A stretch of DNA of 64,000 nucleotides from an uncultured Oscillospiraceae bacterium (GTDB taxonomy: Bacteria > Bacillota > Clostridia > Oscillospirales > Oscillospiraceae), in contig CAKTOW010000001.1 in NCBI GenBank assembly GCA_934590325.1, positions 1-64,000 of the forward strand. Reading direction: 5' to 3'. The translations under genes were made by a program, and so were the position numbers. Positions 8,308 through 17,953 of this stretch are shown here, piece by piece. The stretch's first letter is position 1; each line of letters starts with the position of its first letter. Under the pieces are notes generated by a model. The model did not search any database and was not told the origin of the DNA. It saw only the letters and a program-made list of their open reading frames with translations.

Positions 8308-11115
8308 ATGCGCGACATCAACGGCAGCAAGCCTACCAACTTCCCCCTGGACGAGGAAAAGCTCTCGTTCAAGATCCCCTGTCCCGACCGGCCGCCCCGC
8401 GAGAACATCCTGAAGCTGGGCAGCATGATCACCAACCGCATCGGCCTGAAGGCCACCGTGGACGACCCGGAGTACTGGGGCCTGGACGCGCTGGTGACCG
8501 ACGAGATGGCGGACGTGGCGCTGAAAATGGGCGTCCGCAAGCCCAAGACCATCGAGCAGCTGATGAAGCTGACGAAGATGGAGCGCGAGCCCCTGCAGAA
8601 GCTGCTGGACGAGATGTCCTGGCTGGGGCTCATCGAGTACAATTGGGAAAACCTGGACGGCAAGAACCCCAAGCACGAGAAGCGGTACATCCTGCCCCTG
8701 TTCGTGCCCGGCAGCGCGGAGTTCCTGAATATGCGCCGCAGCCAGATCGACGAGCACCCGGAGGTGGCCGCGTTCTTCGAGCGCATGACCATGCTGCCCC
8801 TGGAGAAGATCACCCCCATGGTGCCCCCCGGAGGCGCGGGCATCGGCATGCACGTCATCCCGGTGGAGAAGGCCATCGAGACCGAGCAGGAGGCCATCGG
8901 GCTGGAGAAGATCTCCTACTGGCTGGATAAGTACGAGGGCAAGTACGCCAAGAGCATGTGCTCCTGCCGCGCCAGCCGCGACAAGCTGGGCGAGGGCTGC
9001 GGCGACGATGTGGAGAACTGGTGCATCGGCGTAGGCGACATGGCCGATTATATCGTGGAGACCCAGCGCGGCACCTACATCACCAAGGAAGAGGCGCTGG
9101 AGATATTCAAGAAGGCCGAGGACAACGGCTTCGTTCATCAGATCACCAACATCGACGGCGAGCAGAAGATATTCGGCATCTGCAACTGCAACGTAAACGT
9201 GTGCAACGCCCTGCGCACCAGCCAGCTGTTCAACACGCCCAACATGTCCCGCAGCGCCTATGTGGCGGCGGTGGAGACCGAGAAGTGCGTGGCCTGCGGC
9301 CGCTGCGTGGAGAACTGTCCCGCCGGCGCGGTGAAGCTGGGCCAGAAGCTGTGCACCAAGGACGGCTTCATCGAGTATCCCCGCGCCGAACTGCCCGACG
9401 AGACCAAGTGGGGCCCGGAGAAGTGGAGCATCGACTACCGTGACCGCAACCGCATCAACTGCTACGACACCGGCACCGCCCCCTGCAAGACCGCCTGCCC
9501 CGCCCATATCGCCGTGCAGGGCTATCTGAAGCTGGCGGCCCAGGGCAAGTACCGCGAGGCACTGCAGCTGATCAAGCGGGAGAACCCCTTCCCCGCCGTG
9601 TGCGGCCGCATCTGCAACCGCCGGTGTGAGGACGCCTGCACCCGCGGCACCGTGGACGAGGCCGTGGCCATCGACGAGGTGAAGCGCTTCATCGCCCAGC
9701 AGGATCTGGACGCGGAGACCCGCTTCATCCCGGAGAAGGTCATCCCCAAGGTGGACGGCGAGTTCACCGAGAAGATCGCCATCATCGGCGGCGGCCCCGC
9801 GGGCATGAGCTGCGCCTACTACCTGGCGGAGAAGGGCTATCGCCCCACCGTGTTTGAAAAAGAAAGCCGCCCCGGCGGCATGCTGATGAACGCCATCCCC
9901 TCCTTCCGCCTGGAGAAGGACGTGGTGGAGGCGGAGATCGACGTGCTGCGCCAGCTGGGCGCGGAGTTCCGCTGCGGCGTGGAGGTGGGCAAGGATGTCA
10001 CCATCGCGCAGCTGCGTGAGCAGGGCTACAAGGGCTTCTATGTGGCCGTGGGCCTGCAGAGCGGCGGCAGACTGCCCGTCCCCGGCGGCGACGCGGAGAA
10101 CGTCATCTCCGGCGTGGACTTTATGCGTGACGTGAACCTGCACGGCAAGGCCGCGCTCAGCGGCCGTGTGGTGGTCATCGGCGGCGGCAACATCGCGGCC
10201 GACGTGGCGCGCACCGCCGTCCGCTGCGGCGCGGAGAACGTGAGCCTGTACTGCCTGGAGGGCTACGACGAGATGCCCATGGGCGAGGAGGACCGCAGCG
10301 AGTGCGAGCGCGAGGGCATCGCCATCTACGCCGGCTGGGGCCCCAGAGAGGTCACCGTCGAGGACGGCAAGGCCTCCGGCATGGCCTTCGTCAAGTGCCT
10401 GAAGGTCAAGGACGAGGACGGCCGCTTCGCGCCGGTGTACGACGAGAACACCGTACAGACCACCCCCTGCGGCACGGTGCTGTTCTGCATCGGCCAGAAG
10501 GTGGAGTGGCGCGACCTGCTGGCGGGTACCAGGGTGGAGTTTAACACCAACGGCACCGCCAAGGCCGACCCCGTCACCTATCAGACCGCCGAGCCCGACA
10601 TCTTCGTGGGCGGCGACGCCTACACCGGCCAGAAGTTCGCCATCGATGCCATCGCCGCCGGCAAGCAGGGCGCCGTCAGCCTGCACCGCTGGGTGCAGGG
10701 CGCCACCCTGACCATTGGCCGTGACCGCCGCCAGTTCATCGAGCTGGACAAGAAGAACGCGCTGATCGCCGTGGACAGCTACGACAACACCCCCCGGCAG
10801 CGCATCGGCTACAACGACGCCCTGCGCAAGACCTTCAAAGACGAGCGCGTGGCCTTCACCGCCGAGCAGGTGAAGGCGGAGACCGCCCGCTGCCTGGGCT
10901 GCGGCGCCAGCGTCGTGGACCCCAACAAGTGCATCGGCTGCGGCGTGTGCACCACCAAGTGCGCCTTCGACGCCATCCACCTGCACCGGGAGCGCCCGGA
11001 GTGCAGCACCATGTACGCCTGCGAGGACAAGATGAAGGCCATCCTGCCCTACATGATCAAGCGGAACATCAAGATCAAGAAGGCGGAGCGCCGCGCCAAG
11101 AAGGTGGCCAAGTGA
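8308..11115 (+). CDS. Large FAD/NAD(P)-dependent iron-sulfur oxidoreductase (GltD-like core)
   Basis: This 935-residue protein has four visible parts. Residues 1-210 contain a winged-helix-like segment. Cysteine-rich segments follow (MCSCRASRDKLGEGC near 217, CNCNVNVC near 292, and CVACGRCVENCPAG near 327, a 4Fe-4S site). The GltD/DPYD-type core has an N-terminal cysteine domain, an FAD-binding GGGPAGMSCAYYLAEKGY near 493 and an NAD(P)-binding VIGGGNIAADVARTAVRCG near 624. The C-terminal ferredoxin site CIGCGVCTTKC lies near 875. It should pass electrons between a nicotinamide cofactor, FAD and ferredoxin-type clusters in the cytosol. The partner and substrate are unknown. hypA starts 2 bases after its stop codon, so it shares an operon with nickel-maturation genes. 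It is not simply a glutamate synthase small subunit, which is about half this size. Confidence 0.8.
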   Translation: MRDINGSKPTNFPLDEEKLSFKIPCPDRPPRENILKLGSMITNRIGLKATVDDPEYWGLDALVTDEMADVALKMGVRKPKTIEQLMKLTKMEREPLQKLLDEMSWLGLIEYNWENLDGKNPKHEKRYILPLFVPGSAEFLNMRRSQIDEHPEVAAFFERMTMLPLEKITPMVPPGGAGIGMHVIPVEKAIETEQEAIGLEKISYWLDKYEGKYAKSMCSCRASRDKLGEGCGDDVENWCIGVGDMADYIVETQRGTYITKEEALEIFKKAEDNGFVHQITNIDGEQKIFGICNCNVNVCNALRTSQLFNTPNMSRSAYVAAVETEKCVACGRCVENCPAGAVKLGQKLCTKDGFIEYPRAELPDETKWGPEKWSIDYRDRNRINCYDTGTAPCKTACPAHIAVQGYLKLAAQGKYREALQLIKRENPFPAVCGRICNRRCEDACTRGTVDEAVAIDEVKRFIAQQDLDAETRFIPEKVIPKVDGEFTEKIAIIGGGPAGMSCAYYLAEKGYRPTVFEKESRPGGMLMNAIPSFRLEKDVVEAEIDVLRQLGAEFRCGVEVGKDVTIAQLREQGYKGFYVAVGLQSGGRLPVPGGDAENVISGVDFMRDVNLHGKAALSGRVVVIGGGNIAADVARTAVRCGAENVSLYCLEGYDEMPMGEEDRSECEREGIAIYAGWGPREVTVEDGKASGMAFVKCLKVKDEDGRFAPVYDENTVQTTPCGTVLFCIGQKVEWRDLLAGTRVEFNTNGTAKADPVTYQTAEPDIFVGGDAYTGQKFAIDAIAAGKQGAVSLHRWVQGATLTIGRDRRQFIELDKKNALIAVDSYDNTPRQRIGYNDALRKTFKDERVAFTAEQVKAETARCLGCGASVVDPNKCIGCGVCTTKCAFDAIHLHRERPECSTMYACEDKMKAILPYMIKRNIKIKKAERRAKKVAK

Positions 11116-11116
11116 T

Positions 11117-11461
11117 ATGCACGAGCTGGGCATCGTATTCCACGTGATAAAGACCGTGGAGCGTGTGGGGGCGGAAAACGCCCTGACCCGCGTGGCGGGC
11201 GTGACGCTGGAGCTGGGCGAGGTCTGCGGCGCCATCCCCCGGGAGCTGGTCAGCTGCTGGGACTGGGCGGTGCAGAAATCCGACCTGCTGCGTGGCGCGC
11301 AGCTGCACATCGACACACTTCCGGCCGTGACAAAGTGCGGCGGCTGCGGGGCGGAGTACCCCACCGTAGCCCACGGCCGCACCTGCCCCCACTGCGGCAG
11401 CGGGGACACCTGGCTGCTGCGGGGCAGCGAAATCAGCATCAAGGAGATAGAGGGCGCGTAG
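11117..11461 (+). CDS. hypA: Hydrogenase maturation nickel metallochaperone HypA
   Basis: The 114-residue protein starts MHELGIV, and the His2-Glu3 pair is the nickel-binding motif of HypA. Near the C-terminus two CxxC pairs (CGGCGAEY and CPHCGS) form the structural zinc site. HypA hands nickel to HypB and then to a NiFe-hydrogenase precursor, or to another nickel enzyme. It starts 2 bases after the oxidoreductase stop codon and is followed by hypB after one base, so the three genes are tightly coupled. No hydrogenase structural gene is in the window. Confidence 0.93.
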   Translation: MHELGIVFHVIKTVERVGAENALTRVAGVTLELGEVCGAIPRELVSCWDWAVQKSDLLRGAQLHIDTLPAVTKCGGCGAEYPTVAHGRTCPHCGSGDTWLLRGSEISIKEIEGA

Positions 11462-11462
11462 T

Positions 11463-12131
11463 ATGGATAAGTACAAGATCATCGAGGTAAAAGAGAGCGT
11501 GTTCGCCGACAACGACCGGGAGGCGGCGCGGCTGCGGGAGGAGCTGAAGCGGAACGGCACGTTCCTGCTGAACCTGATGTCCTCCCCCGGCAGCGGCAAG
11601 ACCACCACCCTGCTGCGCACCATCGGGCAGCTGAAGGACCGGCTGCGCATGGGCGTCATGGAGGCGGACATCGACTCGGACGTGGATGCCGCCGCCGTGG
11701 CCGACGCGGGTGTAAAGGCCATCCAGCTGCACACCGGCGGCATGTGCCACCTGGACGCCGGCATGACGGAGCAGGGCCTGCGTGAGATCGGCACCGACGG
11801 GCTGGACCTGGTGGTGCTGGAGAACGTGGGCAACCTGGTGTGCCCGGCGGAGTTTGACACCGGCGCGGTGAAGAACGCCATGATCCTCTCCGTACCGGAG
11901 GGCCACGACAAGCCCCTGAAGTATCCCCTGATCTTCACCGTCTGCGACGCGCTGATCATCAACAAGATCGACGTGCTGCCCTACTTTGACTTCGACATGG
12001 ACAAGGTGGTGGAGTACGCCCGCCGCCGCAACCCGAAGCTGGAGATATTCCCTATCTCCGCCAAGGCCGGCGAGGGCGTGGACGCCTGGTGCGACTGGCT
12101 GTACCGTCAGGTAACGGACTGGCAGGCCTGA
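11463..12131 (+). CDS. hypB: Hydrogenase nickel incorporation GTPase HypB
   Basis: This is a 222-residue SIMIBI-class GTPase. The P-loop SSPGSGKTT lies at about residues 39-47, followed by EADIDSDVDA, the GGMCHLDAGM segment with metal-binding Cys and His, ENVGNLVCP and the guanine-specificity motif NKIDVLP. There is no N-terminal histidine-rich stretch, so it is the short, non-storage form. It works with HypA to insert nickel in a GTP-dependent way. A strong terminator follows at 12141, closing the operon. Confidence 0.95.
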   Translation: MDKYKIIEVKESVFADNDREAARLREELKRNGTFLLNLMSSPGSGKTTTLLRTIGQLKDRLRMGVMEADIDSDVDAAAVADAGVKAIQLHTGGMCHLDAGMTEQGLREIGTDGLDLVVLENVGNLVCPAEFDTGAVKNAMILSVPEGHDKPLKYPLIFTVCDALIINKIDVLPYFDFDMDKVVEYARRRNPKLEIFPISAKAGEGVDAWCDWLYRQVTDWQA

Positions 12132-12140
12132 AAGAGAACA

Positions 12141-12176
12141 CAGCAGCCCCGCGGCTTTGCCGCGGGGCTGCTTTTT
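12141..12176 (+). terminator. Rho-independent terminator
   Basis: GCAGCCCCGCGG stem with a TTTG loop, then five T residues after hypB. The T-tract lies on the plus strand; the convergent spoVT gene ends at 12186. Confidence 0.9.
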
Positions 12177-12185
12177 CTCCGTTGT

Positions 12186-12713
12186 TCAGGACTCCATGTT
12201 CTTGCCCAGGAACGCCGCCACGGTCTGGGCCAGCTTGCACTCGGTCTCCCCCGCCGCACGGTCGTCCGGGGACAGGAACAGCACCGAGCCCAGCACATCG
12301 CCCTCGCAGAGGATAGGCGCAGCCACGGCGGCGCGGAAATCGCCGTTATCCTCGGTGACGGGCACACCCTCCCCGCAGTAGAGCCCCCGCTGGGCCATGA
12401 CCTGCTCCAACTCCGGGGACACGGATCTGCCCAGCAGCTCCTTTTTCCCCGCCCCGGAGATGGCGATGACCGCGTCGCGGTCGGTGACGGCGGCGGAGAA
12501 CTCGGTGCTGCGGCTGAGCGTGTCACAGAACTGCGCGGCGAACTCCTCCAGTCCGCCGATCAGGGAATATTTTTTGAAAATGACCTCTCCCTCGCGGGTG
12601 GTGTAGATCTCCAGGGGGTCGCCCTCCCGGATACGCATGGTGCGGCGGATCTCCTTGGGGATGACCACGCGGCCCAGGTCGTCGATGCGGCGCACGATGC
12701 CAGTCGCCTTCAT
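12186..12713 (-). CDS. spoVT: Stage V sporulation protein T (AbrB + GAF)
   Basis: The 175-residue protein has an N-terminal AbrB/SpoVT swapped-hairpin DNA-binding domain (MKATGIVRRIDDLGRVVIPK... with IRREGDPLEIY-like features). A GAF domain follows (about 55-175; ITDRDAVIAISGAGKKE-type segment and PILCEGDVLGSVLFLS). B. subtilis SpoVT is of nearly the same length. It is a forespore regulator that tunes sigma-G genes. I chose the ATG at 12713, preceded by GGAGG; longer in-frame versions lack a ribosome site. It implies that the organism can, or once could, form endospores. Confidence 0.93.
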   Translation of the reverse strand: MKATGIVRRIDDLGRVVIPKEIRRTMRIREGDPLEIYTTREGEVIFKKYSLIGGLEEFAAQFCDTLSRSTEFSAAVTDRDAVIAISGAGKKELLGRSVSPELEQVMAQRGLYCGEGVPVTEDNGDFRAAVAAPILCEGDVLGSVLFLSPDDRAAGETECKLAQTVAAFLGKNMES

Positions 12714-12786
12714 ATATGAATTTCCTCCAGTCAAAGTAAATTTTACATGGATAGTGTTCACCCTCCTGCGCCGGAATATGCGCGAA

Positions 12787-12819
12787 GAAAAAAGAGACCG
12801 CTTTCGCGGTCTCTTTTTC
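12787..12819. terminator. Bidirectional terminator after typA
   Basis: AGAGACCGC-TTTC-GCGGTCTCT, flanked by A-run and T-run. It serves typA on the minus strand and could stop plus-strand readthrough. Confidence 0.85.
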
Positions 12820-12827
12820 ACTCTCGT

Positions 12828-14657
<1,830 letters not shown>

Positions 14658-14771
14658 AGGTAAAAACCCCTTTCTCTCGGGCAAATTCACTAACCTTGAT
14701 ATTATATGCCCACTACCGCCCGATTGCAAGCCTTTTCGTCAACTTTTCCGACGTTTTTTCGCCGCCTGCTG

Positions 14772-14801
14772 TTGACATCTCCCCCCATTGTGGGGTACAA
14801 T
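14772..14801 (+). promoter_or_regulatory. Promoter of tRNA-Arg
   Basis: TTGACA (14772-14777), 18-base spacer, TACAAT (14796-14801), 13 bases before the tRNA 5' end. Confidence 0.8.
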
Positions 14802-14814
14802 ACCAGTTGCACAC

Positions 14815-14891
14815 GCCTCCGTAGCTCAGTTGTATAGAGCGACCGCCTCCTAAGCGGTAGGCCACCAGTTAGAGTCTGGTCGGGGGTGCCA
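14815..14891 (+). tRNA. tRNA-Arg(CCT)
   Basis: A full cloverleaf can be drawn. The acceptor GCCTCCG pairs with CGGGGGT and the D-stem is GCTC/GAGC. The anticodon stem ACCGC/GCGGT has loop CTCCTAA (anticodon CCT), and the T-stem is ACCAG/CTGGT. The 3' CCA is encoded. It reads AGG codons. Confidence 0.93.
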
Positions 14892-14894
14892 AAA

Positions 14895-14927
14895 GTGACG
14901 CCGTCCATTGGGCGGCGTCGCTTTTTT
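14895..14927 (+). terminator. Terminator of tRNA-Arg
   Basis: GACGCCGTCC/GGGCGGCGTC stem followed by a run of T residues. Confidence 0.85.
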
Positions 14928-14956
14928 CTGCACTTCTGCGGCCTGCGCTCCGCCTG

Positions 14957-15679
14957 TCAGGAGTTGTTCTCCAGCAGAAGCAGCATGGAATTGTACCGCT
15001 GGAATGCCTTCCACTCGTCCCTGGAGATCTTGAAGTCCGTCTGCCGCAGCTGCTCCTGAGGAACCATGGAGTTGGAGATGAGGACCTTTGCGATCATGGG
15101 GCCGAAGGGCTGTGGGGATAATCCCATAAACGCACCCCAGAACCGGTTCTTGTCAGAGAAGGAGTGTACCGCCATAAGCGACAGCTTTTCGATGTGGATG
15201 GCCTGGTTTTCAAAAATGAAGAACGAGGTCAGGTCGTATGGATACATATAGCCGGAATAGAAGTAGCGGCAGTTCAGGTAGTTCTGCGGGTCCGGCGTAT
15301 CCATGTACAGCGAAGCGTTTATGCGGTCGTCCCCGTCATGCCGTGAGGTCAAGCAGATGACTGAGGACACCAGGCGCGCGCTGCGCCCGTCGAAGTAGTA
15401 CATATAAAACGTGGAGGCGAGGCAAAACGGGTTGTGTGGGCCGATAGGCGCTGAGGTAAGCCGTGAGGTGTTTGGCATCTCCACGATCTGTGCCACGTCC
15501 ACGCCCAAGGCGTCCGCCACCTCCTTCAGGCTCTCGATGTCGATAATGATCTGGCCGCTTTCGTACTTGGAGATCGTGCTCTTGTGCTTATTGACGCGCT
15601 CGGCCAGCTCCGCCAGGGTCAGGCCCTTGAGCCGGCGGAGAAAAGCTATCCGCGCGCCGATCTGTTGTGCATAGGTCAT
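14957..15679 (-). CDS. XRE-family transcriptional regulator with unknown sensor domain
   Basis: The 240-residue protein has an N-terminal Cro/C1-type helix-turn-helix (residues 7-65; GLTLAELAERVNKHKSTISK, then YESGQIIIDIESLKEVADAL). About 170 residues of no family I recognise follow, rich in aromatic residues (FYMYYFDGRSARLVSSVICL). The C-terminal part resembles the ligand-type extensions of amino-acid-responsive XRE regulators, but no motif proves this. It is divergent from the RidA-TRAP operon with 247 bases between start codons, so it is the likely regulator. An AGGAGG site precedes its ATG. Confidence 0.85.
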   Translation of the reverse strand: MTYAQQIGARIAFLRRLKGLTLAELAERVNKHKSTISKYESGQIIIDIESLKEVADALGVDVAQIVEMPNTSRLTSAPIGPHNPFCLASTFYMYYFDGRSARLVSSVICLTSRHDGDDRINASLYMDTPDPQNYLNCRYFYSGYMYPYDLTSFFIFENQAIHIEKLSLMAVHSFSDKNRFWGAFMGLSPQPFGPMIAKVLISNSMVPQEQLRQTDFKISRDEWKAFQRYNSMLLLLENNS

Positions 15680-15790
15680 GGTTGTTACCTCCTGTTCGTG
15701 AAGGTTGCGTAAAAATCAACAAATACATTTTTCGGCATGAAAGGTCATTTTAAACCAGTATTACCACCAATATACGGCATAGAAAGTTGC

Positions 15791-15804
15791 TTGTCAATAG
15801 ACAA
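15791..15804. promoter_or_regulatory. Candidate operator palindrome
   Basis: TTGTC-AATA-GACAA is a perfect inverted repeat in the divergent region between the XRE gene and ridA, about 40 bases upstream of the operon -35 element. XRE repressors often bind such short dyads. Binding is not shown. Confidence 0.45.
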
Positions 15805-15842
15805 AGTGTCCCTAAAATAGATTAGCAGGAAATAGCCACAAA

Positions 15843-15870
15843 TTGACAGACGGGCAAAAACAAGTAATAC
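15843..15870 (+). promoter_or_regulatory. Promoter of the RidA-TRAP operon
   Basis: TTGACA (15843-15848) with a 16-base spacer to TAATAC (15865-15870). The -10 is weak, consistent with regulated expression. Confidence 0.55.
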
Positions 15871-15926
15871 TATCCTCAGATGCGGCGCCGCCGCAGAATG
15901 AACTGCTGATATAAGGAGGACAGACT

Positions 15927-16289
15927 ATGCGTGAGCTCACACCGGCCCTGGGACCGTACGCGCACTTCACGTGTTACGACTCCCTTGTGTTCGCAAGCGG
16001 GCAGATCCCCATCGACGCGGACGGAAAGGTATACAGCGACGCCCCTATCGACGTGCAGACACGCCTGGCGCTGGAAAATCTCTCTGCCGTATTTGAAGCG
16101 GCGGGAACATCCCTGCAGAAGGCATTGAAGGTGAACATTTACCTCCGCTGCCTGGACGATTTTGCAGCCATGAACGAGGTGTACAAAAGCTTCTTCCCCC
16201 AGGGCGTCTACCCCGCGCGCTGCTGCGTGGAGGTGTCGCGGCTGGCCGACGGTATCGCCATCGAGATCGACGGCATCTCCCATATGTAA
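15927..16289 (+). CDS. ridA: RidA-family enamine/imine deaminase
   Basis: The 120-residue protein matches the YjgF/YER057c/UK114 family. It has FASGQIPIDADGKV near residue 23 and the C-terminal signature YPARCCVEVSRLADG, with the arginine (in PAR) that holds the substrate carboxylate. RidA hydrolyses reactive 2-aminoacrylate, released by PLP or Fe-S serine/cysteine dehydratases, to pyruvate and ammonia. It is the first gene of an operon whose last gene is a cysteine desulfidase/serine dehydratase-like enzyme, which makes that role concrete. An AAGGAGG site precedes the ATG. Confidence 0.9.
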   Translation: MRELTPALGPYAHFTCYDSLVFASGQIPIDADGKVYSDAPIDVQTRLALENLSAVFEAAGTSLQKALKVNIYLRCLDDFAAMNEVYKSFFPQGVYPARCCVEVSRLADGIAIEIDGISHM

Positions 16290-16345
16290 ACGGATATTGC
16301 TCGAAGAAAAAGAGTCAATATATATTTGAAAGGAGAGAACCCCTG

Positions 16346-17383
16346 ATGAAAAGAATGTTGTCCCTTATCCTTGCGCTGTGCATGACCACCGCTCTGCTGG
16401 TCGGCTGCGGCACGAAGGACACCCCCGCAAACAATGACGCCGATACCTCCGATACCGAGGCGGTGACCATCTCCGTGGGCACGTATTCCGCTGCCAACTC
16501 CGTCGATGGCGTGGCGATGGAGTATTTCAAGGAGTATGTGGAGGAAAAGAGCGGTGGCCGCATCAAGGTCGACGTGTATCACAACAACCAGCTGGGCGAC
16601 ACCAATGGCCAGATCGAAAATGTCATTATGGGCACCCAGGACATCTTCCTCACCGGTATCGATCCCCTGATGCAGTGGGCGCCCGCCGTAAAGTACTGCT
16701 CCGTGTACTTCCTGTTCGAGAGCGACCAGCACCTGCTGAACTTCCTGAACTCCGACATCATGCAGACCGGCTACGACACCCTGCTGGAAAACAACATCAT
16801 GATCCTGGACGACAAGTGGAGCTTCAAGCAGGGGCCCTACCGCGTGATGTGTTCCACCGTCCCCTTCAACTCCTTTGACGACATCAAGGGCATGAAGGTA
16901 CGCTGCCCCGAAGTGGAGACCTTCCAGAAGACCTGGCAGGCCTTCGGCGCCGCCACCGTCACCGTGTCCATGAGTGAGCTGTACATGGCCGTGCAGCAGG
17001 GCATGGTGCAGGGCTTCGAGATGCCCGCCAGCACCATCAAGGCCAACGCCTACTATGAGGTCGCCAAGTACCTGACCAAGACGGATTCCTTCCCGCAGCG
17101 CTACGCGCTGATCATGAACTCCGACAAGTTCAACTCCCTGCCTGAGGATCTCCAGCAGATCCTGCGCGATGGCGCCTACGCCGCCGGTGCGCTGTACTCC
17201 GAGACCGTGGAGAACGACTGGCAGTCCGACCTGGATTACATGATCAAAGAGGGCGGTGTGACCTGGGTCGATGATATGGATCTCACCCCCTTCCGTGAGG
17301 CGATGACCAAGATCTACGCCGAGTGGGAGGACAGCGGTTACTTCGAGAAAGGCATCGTGGAAAAGATCAAGGCGATGGCATAA
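16346..17383 (+). CDS. dctP: TRAP transporter solute-binding lipoprotein (DctP family)
   Basis: The 345-residue protein has a lipoprotein signal with lipobox LLVGC (Cys21). It then has the DctP fold, with VSVGTYSAANSVDGVAMEYFKE-like N-terminus and a late signature around FDDIKGMKVRCPEVETFQKT whose arginine normally binds the ligand carboxylate. It captures an acidic solute outside the membrane and delivers it to the DctQM permease encoded next. A hairpin at 17390-17429 after the stop codon could raise the level of this mRNA segment relative to the permease genes. The ligand is not predictable beyond carrying a carboxylate. Confidence 0.92.
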   Translation: MKRMLSLILALCMTTALLVGCGTKDTPANNDADTSDTEAVTISVGTYSAANSVDGVAMEYFKEYVEEKSGGRIKVDVYHNNQLGDTNGQIENVIMGTQDIFLTGIDPLMQWAPAVKYCSVYFLFESDQHLLNFLNSDIMQTGYDTLLENNIMILDDKWSFKQGPYRVMCSTVPFNSFDDIKGMKVRCPEVETFQKTWQAFGAATVTVSMSELYMAVQQGMVQGFEMPASTIKANAYYEVAKYLTKTDSFPQRYALIMNSDKFNSLPEDLQQILRDGAYAAGALYSETVENDWQSDLDYMIKEGGVTWVDDMDLTPFREAMTKIYAEWEDSGYFEKGIVEKIKAMA

Positions 17384-17389
17384 ACCGGC

Positions 17390-17429
17390 ACGCGCGGCCA
17401 TAGACCCTTTCGGATGTATGGCCGCGCGT
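17390..17429 (+). promoter_or_regulatory. Intercistronic hairpin between dctP and dctQ
   Basis: Perfect 13-base arms (ACGCGCGGCCATA and TATGGCCGCGCGT) with a 14-base loop and no T-run. It looks like an mRNA-stabilising or attenuating stem that sets a high binding-protein to permease ratio. Confidence 0.65.
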
Positions 17430-17454
17430 CCTTATCAAGATACAGGAGAAAACA

Positions 17455-17952
17455 ATGACTATTCTGAAAAAAATCACCGACGGGCTCAGCCGCCTCGAGG
17501 GCATCCTGGCCGGATCACTGCTGGCGATCATTGTGCTCATCAATTTCGTGGAGATCGTTCAGCGCAATCTGCTCAAGCTGTCCTTCCCCTGGGTGCAGGA
17601 GCTGTCGCTGATCCTCATAAGCTGGGTCGTATTCTTCGGCGCAGCGTACATCTACAAGAAGGAGACTCTGCTGCGGGTGGACTTCCTGTACCTGAAGGCA
17701 AAGGGCGCGGTGCGTCTGTGCTGGGAGATGCTGTGGCACATTCTGGAGTGCGCGGTGCTGGTGATCCTGACCATCTACGGCTGCCGGTACGCCCAGTCCC
17801 AGAGCACCGGCGTGACGTACAGCCTGGGTATCAACCGAGCGGCGTACTCTATCCCCATGATCTACTGCGCAGCATCCATGCTCATCGGCATGATTGAAAA
17901 GATCTACGACTCTGCGGCGAACTACAGACAGGGAAAGAAGGAGGTGGCATAA
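17455..17952 (+). CDS. dctQ: TRAP transporter small permease (DctQ family)
   Basis: This 165-residue integral membrane protein has four predicted helices. The first is around residues 17-35 (ILAGSLLAIIVLINFVEIVQ); others span SLILISWVVFFGAAYIY, LWHILECAVLVILTIYG and SIPMIYCAASMLIGMI. This is the usual DctQ layout, and the FPWVQELSLILISWVVF segment is characteristic. It pairs with DctM, whose start lies one base after its stop codon. Together they form the sodium-driven TRAP permease. Confidence 0.9.
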   Translation: MTILKKITDGLSRLEGILAGSLLAIIVLINFVEIVQRNLLKLSFPWVQELSLILISWVVFFGAAYIYKKETLLRVDFLYLKAKGAVRLCWEMLWHILECAVLVILTIYGCRYAQSQSTGVTYSLGINRAAYSIPMIYCAASMLIGMIEKIYDSAANYRQGKKEVA

Positions 17953-17953
17953 C

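Noticed and set aside
8185-11442. A 1085-codon minus-strand frame opposite the large oxidoreductase
   Set aside because: It is a shadow of the sense gene; its product has repetitive composition and no start signals. The sense frame has FAD, NAD and Fe-S motifs in order.
12714-12786. Sigma-G/F promoter before spoVT
   Set aside because: A CATGTAA-like -10 exists, but no matching -35 at the right distance, so it was not called.
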